DNA from: Micromonospora costi
GTDB lineage: Bacteria; Actinomycetota; Actinomycetes; Mycobacteriales; Micromonosporaceae
Direction: 5' to 3'
NCBI RefSeq assembly: GCF_003626655.1
Contig: NZ_RBAN01000004.1
Span: 620,001-684,000 of the forward strand
DNA length: 64,000 nucleotides
This document shows, in pieces, positions 58,218 to 64,000 of this stretch. Both the position numbers and the translations under genes were made by a program. The number at the start of each line of letters is the position of its first letter. Position 1 is the stretch's first letter. The notes below the pieces were generated by a model that did no database searches, was not told the DNA's origin, and saw only the letters and a list, made by a program, of their open reading frames with translations.

Positions 58218-59216
58218 CTACTCCGTGCCGTCCGCCGGCAGGCGCTCCGGCAGCCCGAGCCGCGGGAACTGGTCGTCGTGGAAGATGACGATCTCGGTGA
58301 TCGCCCCGCCGGTGACGCGCAGGACGTCGATCGTCAGCGGCAGGTACGCACCCTCCTCCTGCCGCCAGAGGTAGAAGGCGACGGCGGGCTGCCGGTTCAC
58401 GGAGGTCGCGACGCCGCGCAGGCCCTTCAGGTCCCCGAAGCCGTCCTCGATCCAGTCCTTCACCACCGCGTCGCGGCCGACCTGCAGGCCCGGGGTGGGC
58501 GGCATCGAGCACCGGACGTCGTCCCGCAGCATCGCGGTCAGCGCCGGGATGTCCGTGGCCACGCTGGCGTCGGTGAAGCGGCGCACCAGCTCGCGCGTCC
58601 CGGCGTCCTCCCCGCCGCCGGTCCAGTCCTGCCGCTCGGCGGGCAGGTGCTCCCGCATGCCGGCGCGGGCCCGCTGCAGCGCGCTGTTCACCGAGTTGAC
58701 GGAGTCGCCGAGCAGCTCCGCGACGTCCTTCGCCGGCCAGCCGAGCACGTCCCGCAGGATCAGCACGGCCCGCGGGCGCGGCGCGAGATGCTGGACCGCG
58801 ACCAGGTACGCCAGTTCGATCGTCTCCCGCGCGACGGCGACGGTCTCCGGCTCGTCCGCGTCGCCCGCGGGCAGCTCGTCGAGCAGCCGGTCCGGATAGG
58901 GCTGCAGCCACGGCACCTCGCCGCCCGTCGCCGGCTCCGGACGGCACTTGGCGAGCATGTCCAGGCAGGCGTTGGTGGCGATCCGGTACAGCCAGGCCCG
59001 GAACGTCGACCGCCCCTCGAAGGTCTCCCGCCGCCGCCAGGCACGCAGGAACGTCTCCTGCACGGTGTCCTCGGCATCCTCGAACGACCCGAGCATCCGG
59101 TAGCAGTGCACGTGCAGCTCCCGCCGGTGCCGCTCCGCCAGCCCCGAGAACGCCGGCTCGTCGACCTCGCCCAGACCGCCCACGCCCAGCTCACCCAGCC
59201 GCGTGTCCGCACCCAT
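58218..59216 (-). CDS. Large ECF sigma factor with SnoaL-like C-terminal domain
   Basis: 332 aa. Region 2 about 20-90 (LHVHCYRMLGSFEDAEDTVQETFLRAW; FRAWLYRIATNACLD), region 4 about 145-195 (LAPRPRAVLILRDVLGWPAKDVAELL; NSVNSALQRARAGMRE). A SnoaL/NTF2-like domain follows (205-325, TRELVRRFTDASVATDIPALTAMLRDDVRCSMPP). This layout is found in SigG/SigJ-like ECFs, where the extra domain replaces an anti-sigma factor. ATG 59216 is preferred (GGAAGGA about 9 nt upstream). Confidence 0.92.
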   Translation of the reverse strand: MGADTRLGELGVGGLGEVDEPAFSGLAERHRRELHVHCYRMLGSFEDAEDTVQETFLRAWRRRETFEGRSTFRAWLYRIATNACLDMLAKCRPEPATGGEVPWLQPYPDRLLDELPAGDADEPETVAVARETIELAYLVAVQHLAPRPRAVLILRDVLGWPAKDVAELLGDSVNSVNSALQRARAGMREHLPAERQDWTGGGEDAGTRELVRRFTDASVATDIPALTAMLRDDVRCSMPPTPGLQVGRDAVVKDWIEDGFGDLKGLRGVATSVNRQPAVAFYLWRQEEGAYLPLTIDVLRVTGGAITEIVIFHDDQFPRLGLPERLPADGTE

Positions 59217-59296
59217 CACGTCATCCTTCCGCCTCGTCGTGTCCCGTCCTAGGTATGACGGGCGCGGGCGCGACAACTCATCACTCGGACCATGGG

Positions 59297-59716
59297 TCAG
59301 GACGCGAACCTCAGCGATGCCTGGCGTAGAGATGGCGGCATCCGCTCGTAGCGGGTGGACGGTACGGAGACGACGGCAGGCGGCGGATAGCCGAAGAGCT
59401 GCCCGACCCCGGTCAGCGCAAGGACGCGCTGCGGGGTCCCGCCCGCGGCGCTGATGGTCACCTTCTGGCTGTTGGCAGAGGCGGCCTGTCTGACGGCCAC
59501 CAGTACGGCGAGCGCGGCGCAGTCGAGGTACCTCAGCAGGGTCAGGTCCAGAGCGAGGTGTACGACCCAGGCGGGGGCGAGCAGCCGCCCCAGGTCGCGC
59601 TCGAGTTGATCGGCGGTGGCGAGGTCGGCTTCACCGGTCAAGGTGACGTACCGCAGGCCTGGCCTCACGTCGTGGTGATCGCAGCGCAGCAGGCCGTGAT
59701 GGGCAGCATGGGTCAT
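59297..59716 (-). CDS. STAS-domain protein (anti-anti-sigma-like) without phospho-Ser
   Basis: 139 aa. A STAS fold: RYVTLTGEADLATADQLERDL (strand-helix) and VVHLALDLTLLRYLDCAALAVLVAV. In active anti-anti-sigma factors the loop is D-S-(S/T)-G and the Ser is phosphorylated; here it is Asp-Cys-Ala-Ala. It may thus act unphosphorylated or be regulated otherwise. It ends 80 bp from the ECF gene start on the same strand and could share its transcript. Confidence 0.85.
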   Translation of the reverse strand: MTHAAHHGLLRCDHHDVRPGLRYVTLTGEADLATADQLERDLGRLLAPAWVVHLALDLTLLRYLDCAALAVLVAVRQAASANSQKVTISAAGGTPQRVLALTGVGQLFGYPPPAVVSVPSTRYERMPPSLRQASLRFAS

Positions 59717-59825
59717 CGGAGGACTCGGTCCTCGCTCCGGCTAGGGGCGATCAGAGGGCCGGACGAGGGAGCCACCATCCATCCGGCGCCGGGGAGGACA
59801 AAGCGAACGCACGGCGAAGCCGACC

Positions 59826-59854
59826 TCGACGTGGCACACCGGGTGCCACGTCGA
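59826..59854. terminator. Orphan hairpin in the STAS-monooxygenase spacer
   Basis: TCGACGTGGCAC-accgg-GTGCCACGTCGA is a perfect 12-bp stem with 5-nt loop. It does not follow a recognised gene end, lying 110 bp upstream of the STAS gene within a 341-bp divergent spacer (59717-60057), where nothing else is seen. It could be a terminator of a lost gene or part of a leader. Confidence 0.5.
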
Positions 59855-60057
59855 ACGCTACTCGCCCCGGCCGCTACCCGCTAGGCGATCAGTTCGGGCC
59901 TCGCGCTCCCGCTCCATCTTGCGTGGCGGCCATAGCGCTTCCTGAATCGGCAGGATCGTGCAAGGGCGGGCGAGCATCCGCCTATCGTCTGCGCTGGTTG
60001 AGCAGCAGGATTGGGTGCGCAGAGGAAATGTCATGCAACCCACGATGGGAAGATCTG

Positions 60058-60363
60058 ATGACCGTCAACCACGGTTTCCACGCCACGATGACCGCGCGGC
60101 CGGGCAAGGCGGACGAGCTGATCGAGCTGCTGCTCGACGCGCCGTCGCTCCCGCACCCGGACTGCGTCGTCTTCCTGGTCGGCCGCTCGGCCGGCAATCC
60201 CGACGTCGTCCACGTCACCGAGGGCTGGACCAGCCCGGAGGCCCACGCCGCGTTCTTCGGCACCGAGCAGGCGCAGGCGCTGGTCGCGGCTCTTGCGCCG
60301 CTGCTGCTGGGCGAGTCGCAGTACGTCGACGAGGTGCCGGTCGGCGGCAAGGCCGCGTTCTGA
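60058..60363 (+). CDS. Antibiotic-biosynthesis monooxygenase (ABM/quinol monooxygenase-like)
   Basis: 101 aa, a single ferredoxin-like ABM domain: FHATMTARPGKADELIELLLDA, then VHVTEGWTSPEAHAAFFGTEQAQALVAALAPLL. Such small enzymes need no cofactor and often oxidise quinols or act as heme-binding proteins. GGGA is about 6 nt before ATG 60058. It is followed by a hydrolase gene 35 bp downstream, likely the same operon. Confidence 0.85.
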   Translation: MTVNHGFHATMTARPGKADELIELLLDAPSLPHPDCVVFLVGRSAGNPDVVHVTEGWTSPEAHAAFFGTEQAQALVAALAPLLLGESQYVDEVPVGGKAAF

Positions 60364-60398
60364 ACACCCCTGAAGACCTTCCGAAAGGACTCCTCACG

Positions 60399-61361
60399 AT
60401 GACGGCACGACCCGACTTCGACCCCGACCTGCGCGCGTTGCTCGCCGGCATGCCCGTTCCCCAGCTCAACGCCGAGGTGCTCGCCCAGGTCCGCCGGTTC
60501 GCGACGCAGCCGGTCGAGTCGCTGCTCGACGGCCGCGCGGTGGAGCGGCGCGAGATCACCGTCCCCGCTGCGGACGGCGCGCGGATCCTCCTGTCGATCC
60601 TGCGCCCCACCGGGACCACCCGCAGCGGCCCGGCGCCGTGCGTCTACTGGATCCACGGCGGCGGGATGGTCATGGGAGACCGCTACTCGCAGATCGACAT
60701 CCCGCTCGACTGGCTGGACCTGTTGGGTGCCGTGGTGATCTCGGTGGACTACCGGCTGGCGCCGGAGGTCGGCGGTACGACGCTGGTCGACGACTGCTAC
60801 CACGGCCTGACCTGGGTCGCCGAGCACGCGGCCGAGCTGGGCATCGATCCCGGGCGCATCGTCGTGGCGGGGGCGAGCGCCGGCGGTGGCCTCGCCGCCG
60901 GGGTCACGCTGATGGCGCGCGACCGCGGTACCCCGGCGATCGCGGCCCAGGTGCTCATCGGGCCGATGCTCGACCACCGCAACGGCACCACCTCCAGTCG
61001 GCAGTACGCCGGCGGTCCGGGTGTCTGGACGGCCGAGATGAACGAGTTCGGCTGGCGCTGCGTGCTCGCGGGTCTCGACGGCGAGGTGCCCGCGTACGTC
61101 TCAGCGGCGCTGGCCGACGACCTCTCCGGCCTGCCGCCGACCTACATCGACGCGGGGTCAGCCGAGGTCTTCCGCGACGAGGACGTGGACTACGCCACCC
61201 GCATCTGGGCCGCCGGTGGTCACGCCGACCTGCACGTGTGGGCGGGCGGCTGCCACGGTTTCGACGCCCTGTATCCGACGGCTCCTCTGTCGGCCGCGGC
61301 ACGTCGGACCCGTAGCGACTGGCTGGCCCGCCTTCTCGGCGCGGCTCTGGTCCCGGCGTAG
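60399..61361 (+). CDS. Alpha/beta hydrolase, hormone-sensitive-lipase type
   Basis: 320 aa. WIHGGGMVMGD is the HGGG oxyanion motif and GASAGGG bears the Ser. DAGSAEVFRDEDVDYATR holds the Asp and WAGGCHGFDALYP the His. VISVDYRLAPE is the usual HSL feature. AAAGGA is about 10 nt before ATG 60399. Second gene of a pair with the ABM-domain protein; divided from the AraC gene by a short convergent gap. Confidence 0.92.
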   Translation: MTARPDFDPDLRALLAGMPVPQLNAEVLAQVRRFATQPVESLLDGRAVERREITVPAADGARILLSILRPTGTTRSGPAPCVYWIHGGGMVMGDRYSQIDIPLDWLDLLGAVVISVDYRLAPEVGGTTLVDDCYHGLTWVAEHAAELGIDPGRIVVAGASAGGGLAAGVTLMARDRGTPAIAAQVLIGPMLDHRNGTTSSRQYAGGPGVWTAEMNEFGWRCVLAGLDGEVPAYVSAALADDLSGLPPTYIDAGSAEVFRDEDVDYATRIWAAGGHADLHVWAGGCHGFDALYPTAPLSAAARRTRSDWLARLLGAALVPA

Positions 61362-61423
61362 CGCTGGCGGGGTCTCCGGTGGAGGGTCCGTCAGCCCGGC
61401 GGGCTCCGGGCGAGCGCCGCCGG

Positions 61424-62365
61424 TCACACGACCGCCGGCACGGTGGCGCGGGTCATGCCGCGCAAACGGGCGGCGTCCTGGCTGGGCGGGGCGCCGAACT
61501 GGCGACGATACTCACGGCTGAACTGCGACAGGCTCTCGTAGCCGACGCGCACACCCACACCGGTGATGTCGTTGGCGTGTGTGGCGAGCAGGAGCCGAGC
61601 CTCCTGCAGCCGGATCTGCTTCTGGAACTGGATCGGGCTCATCGAGGTCACGGCCTGGAAGTTGCGGTAGAACGCGGACACGCTCATTCCGCACCGGCGG
61701 GCCACATCCTCCACCCGGAACGACTCCGCGTAGTGCTCGCGGATCCACGTCACGGCCCGGGCGATGTGGCTGAGGCTGCTGTCGGCCAGGCCGAGTTGCC
61801 GGACGGCGCCGCTCTGTTCCCCGGTGAGCAGCAGCCAGAGGATCTCCCGTTTGATCAGCGGGGCGAGCACCGCGCGGTCGCGGGGTCGGTCCAGCAGCCG
61901 CAGCATGCGGATCACCGCGTCGCCGAGTTCGTCGGGGGCGTCGCTGACCACCATCCCCGACGGCGTTCCGGCGGGAGCGGGCGGGAGGTCGCCCGGGGCG
62001 GCCTGCAACAGCAGTTCCGCGATCATGGACGGCTGCAGCACCAGCCCGAAGCCCAGGGCGGGCGCGTCGACGCTGGCCCGGGTGAACCGGCCGGTGACCG
62101 GCAGGTCGACGGAGGCGACGAGGTACTGACCGGCGCGGTACTCGTAGACGCGGTCGCCCAACGCGATCTGCTTCGCGCCCTGGGCGATGAGCGCCATCAC
62201 CGTGCCGGACATGGACGTCGTCGGCGGAGTGCGCTGCTCGACCTTCGAGATCAGCACTCCCTCGATGGCCGTGCTCATGTCGGGTCGGGCGTGGCGGGCC
62301 AGCAGCGCCCGCAGCTCGGCGAGGTCCACGGCCCGATTGAAGCACAGGACCGATCCTCGCTCCAA
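61424..62365 (-). CDS. AraC-family regulator with AraC_N ligand domain
   Basis: 313 aa. The C-terminal double HTH: FRVEDVARRCGMSVSAFYRNFQAVTSMSPIQFQKQIRLQEARLLL and ITGVGVRVGYESLSQFSREYRRQFG. The N-terminal domain (about 40-190) has MALIAQGAKQIALGDRVYEYRAGQYLVASVDLPV, a signature of the AraC_N family (YqhC-like). It converges with the ABM/hydrolase operon end and is divergent from the nucleotidyltransferase gene. Confidence 0.93.
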   Translation of the reverse strand: MERGSVLCFNRAVDLAELRALLARHARPDMSTAIEGVLISKVEQRTPPTTSMSGTVMALIAQGAKQIALGDRVYEYRAGQYLVASVDLPVTGRFTRASVDAPALGFGLVLQPSMIAELLLQAAPGDLPPAPAGTPSGMVVSDAPDELGDAVIRMLRLLDRPRDRAVLAPLIKREILWLLLTGEQSGAVRQLGLADSSLSHIARAVTWIREHYAESFRVEDVARRCGMSVSAFYRNFQAVTSMSPIQFQKQIRLQEARLLLATHANDITGVGVRVGYESLSQFSREYRRQFGAPPSQDAARLRGMTRATVPAVV

Positions 62366-62406
62366 CGATAGGATCAGGCAACACCGCGCCGAGGCCGGCG
62401 TACCAT

Positions 62407-62423
62407 CTTCGCTGGTAGCGAAG
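62407..62423. promoter_or_regulatory. Palindrome in the AraC-nucleotidyltransferase spacer
   Basis: CTTCGCT-ggt-AGCGAAG, a perfect 7-3-7 inverted repeat in the 106-bp divergent spacer; a candidate binding site. Confidence 0.55.
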
Positions 62424-62471
62424 GTCTCGCGGACGACGCGTCCTCCCGCGAGTCGACCGAAGGGTGCTCGG

Positions 62472-63038
62472 ATGGGCGGTCCGTCCCGGGTTCCGCGCCG
62501 CGTCGCCGGGCTGATCCTGGCCGCCGGGGCGGGTCGCCGCTACGGCGGCCCCAAGGCACCGGTGTTTCTCGGGCCGGCGCTGCGCGTGCTTCGCGACGGC
62601 GGCTGCGACCCGCTCGTCGCGGTCCTCGGTGCCGGCGCCCGCGAAACCCGGGCGGCCGTCGACCTGGACGGTGTACGGGTGGTCGACAATCCGGGTTGGG
62701 CCGAGGGTATGGCCTCGTCGTTACGGCTCGGCCTGGCCACCGCCGCCGGCATGAACGGGGTCTCGGCGGTGTGCGTACACCTGGTGGACATGCCCGGGGT
62801 CTCCCCGGCGGCGGTGGCCCGGCTGCTGGCGCGGGCCCACCCCGGATGCCTGGTGCGGGCCTGCTACGACGGCGAGCCGGGACATCCGGTCGTGGTGGGC
62901 CGCGACCACTGGGCGGCGATCATCCCGACCCTGCGCGGCGACCAGGGCGCGCGGGCGTACCTGCGCCAGCACGCCGCGCAGGTGACCCTCGTCGAGTGCG
63001 GCGACGTGGCCGCCGGTCACGACGTCGACGAACGGTGA
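62472..63038 (+). CDS. MobA-like nucleotidyltransferase
   Basis: 188 aa. The N-terminal LILAAGAGRRYGGPKAPVFLG is the NTP-binding LxLAAGxGxRxGxxK signature of MobA/MocA-type enzymes. VRVVDNPGWAEGMASSLRLGL and VCVHLVDMPGVSPAAVARLL (DMP metal site) follow. The family transfers CMP or GMP to molybdopterin; here a neighbour with molybdenum is lacking, so the acceptor is uncertain. ATG 62472 with AGGG upstream. Confidence 0.9.
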   Translation: MGGPSRVPRRVAGLILAAGAGRRYGGPKAPVFLGPALRVLRDGGCDPLVAVLGAGARETRAAVDLDGVRVVDNPGWAEGMASSLRLGLATAAGMNGVSAVCVHLVDMPGVSPAAVARLLARAHPGCLVRACYDGEPGHPVVVGRDHWAAIIPTLRGDQGARAYLRQHAAQVTLVECGDVAAGHDVDER

Positions 63039-63111
63039 CCGTCCAGAGAGCTGTCAGCAACGGCTGATCTGCTCGATCGTCCTCATTCCGCGGAAGTCGG
63101 CCGCCCTGGCC

Positions 63112-64000
63112 CTACGCCTCCTTCGGTGCGGGCCAGGGCGGTTGCGTGCCGGGAGCGGTCTGGCTGTTCAGCTTGGCCCGCAAGGCGGAAGCACCGGCGT
63201 AACCGAGCGGTTCGACGATGGCCAGCGCGTCCGTCCAGGCGGCCCGCGCGGCTTCCCCCGCACCGACCGCGGCGTGGGCGTCACCGAGGTGGTCGAGCAC
63301 CTCGGCCTCGTCGAGCCGGGCGCCGATCGTGCGGAACAGCCCGAGGGCGCGTTCGTAGTGCCGGATCGCGTCCGCGTGACGGCCCTGCCGGTGAAAGGCG
63401 TAGCCGAGGCTGTCCAGCGCGTTCGCCTCACCGGCGCGGTTGCCCTGCCGCCGGTGCAGGTGGAGGGCGCGCTGGGAGTAGTCGACCGCCTCCGTGTACT
63501 GGTCGAGCAGCGTGTGGTACCACCCGGCCTGGTTGAGAGCTTCGGCCTGGGCGTGCTCGGTCCCGGCCTTCGCGGTGAGTGCCAGCGCTTCCCGCGCGTG
63601 ACGCAGCGCGTCGGTGTAGCGGTCCCGGCATTCGTTGAGCCACGCGAGGTGGCGATGGGTTTGTGCCTGGGAGTCGATGTCCCCGACCGTCGTGAACAGG
63701 GTGAGAGCCGAGAGGTAGTTGTCCTCGGCGTCGTCGTGGCGGCCGATCGGGGTCAGCGCGTGGCCGATGAGCAGACGCGCCCGCGCCTCGCCGGCCACGT
63801 GGCCCAGCTCGCGAGACGCCCGCAGCGCCGCCTCCTGGACAGCGAGCTGCTCCGCCCAGTAGCCCCGGCGGTAGAGGAAGGTGCTCATGGCGTCGGCGAG
63901 CTGCGGCACGTACGTCGTGAGTGCGCGAGTGCGGCCCGCCCGCTCGACCGCCCCCGTCAGGTGGGTCAGCTCGCGGCTGAACCAGTCGAACGCGTCATCC
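63112..64000 (-). CDS. TPR-repeat C-terminal part of an AfsR/SARP-type regulator (5' end outside window)
   Basis: The frame is open to the right edge, so at least 295 residues belong to a longer protein. Tetratricopeptide repeats are clear: GEARARLLIGHALTPIGRHDDAEDNYLSALTLF, ALNQAGWYHTLLDQYTEAVDYSQRALHLHRRQG, and ANALDSLGYAFHRQGRHADAIRHYERALGLF plus one more. The region upstream, AFDWFSRELTHLTGAVERA, is the usual lead-in of TPR arms in NB-ARC/SARP regulators. The DNA-binding and ATPase parts must lie outside; assignment to the AfsR type is by resemblance. Confidence 0.75.
   Translation of the reverse strand, partial: DDAFDWFSRELTHLTGAVERAGRTRALTTYVPQLADAMSTFLYRRGYWAEQLAVQEAALRASRELGHVAGEARARLLIGHALTPIGRHDDAEDNYLSALTLFTTVGDIDSQAQTHRHLAWLNECRDRYTDALRHAREALALTAKAGTEHAQAEALNQAGWYHTLLDQYTEAVDYSQRALHLHRRQGNRAGEANALDSLGYAFHRQGRHADAIRHYERALGLFRTIGARLDEAEVLDHLGDAHAAVGAGEAARAAWTDALAIVEPLGYAGASALRAKLNSQTAPGTQPPWPAPKEA

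Overview
The window is high-GC actinobacterial DNA. Short tightly packed genes, many 4-bp ATGA start/stop overlaps, GTG/TTG starts, SigE-type and large ECF sigma factors, an MmyB-type regulator and DUF families common in filamentous actinomycetes all point this way. A Micromonosporaceae-like host is my inference; no rRNA or other phylogenetic marker is present to prove it.

Layout. (a) 1-2.3 kb: end of a SigE-type sigma factor/membrane anti-sigma pair, a DUF4386 membrane protein and an unknown gene. (b) 2.3-8.1 kb: a sulfane-sulfur operon (metallo-beta-lactamase/rhodanese fusion, single rhodanese, TauE/SafE exporter) with a CstR-like regulator and two palindromic operators, followed by an ArsR/SmtB sensor divergent from a P1B-4 (Co/Zn/Fe type) ATPase. 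(c) 8.4-17.6 kb: mixed genes with several broken ones: a deleted methyltransferase behind a thioredoxin-reductase-like flavoprotein, a frameshifted LuxR tail, and a CopA/small membrane protein remnant. Intact genes here include an MFS exporter, an XRE-cupin regulator, a DUF4396/DUF417 pair and an APC permease. (d) 17.7-24.8 kb: a copper island with CopZ-like chaperone, CsoR, MFS exporter, a second HMA protein, DUF305 lipoprotein, DUF6153 protein and a His-rich CPH-type (P1B-3) ATPase, with repeated CsoR-type TACCCC...GGGGTA boxes at its promoters. (e) 24.8-32.9 kb: a compact eight-gene operon coding only for complex I membrane-arm subunits (NuoA,H,J,K,L,M,N) plus one degenerate NuoB/NuoD-like His-rich protein; no peripheral-arm (NuoE/F/G/I/C) genes are present here. 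(f) 33-64 kb: ordinary accessory chromosome: GH3 lipoprotein, TetR/MFS pair, acetyltransferases, AraC/TetR/XRE regulators, several alpha/beta hydrolases (one interrupted by an in-frame stop), patatin, aldo/keto reductase, zinc alcohol dehydrogenase, DUF2089 operon, M14 metallopeptidase, SigG/SigJ-like ECF factor, STAS protein, MobA-like nucleotidyltransferase and the 3' part of a TPR (AfsR-type) regulator running off the right edge.

How it fits together. Regions b and d look like one stress-defence territory in which two paralogous CsoR-fold repressors divide the work. The one at 5.4 kb keeps both cysteines but lacks the copper-ligand His (persulfide sensor), while the one at 18.0 kb has the full Cys-His-Cys set (copper sensor). 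The most unusual system is the membrane-arm-only Nuo operon, whose NuoH, NuoM and NuoN carry changes at classical functional motifs and whose only quinone-module-like partner has lost the N2 cluster cysteines. No tRNA, rRNA, CRISPR array, insertion sequence or phage genes were recognised.
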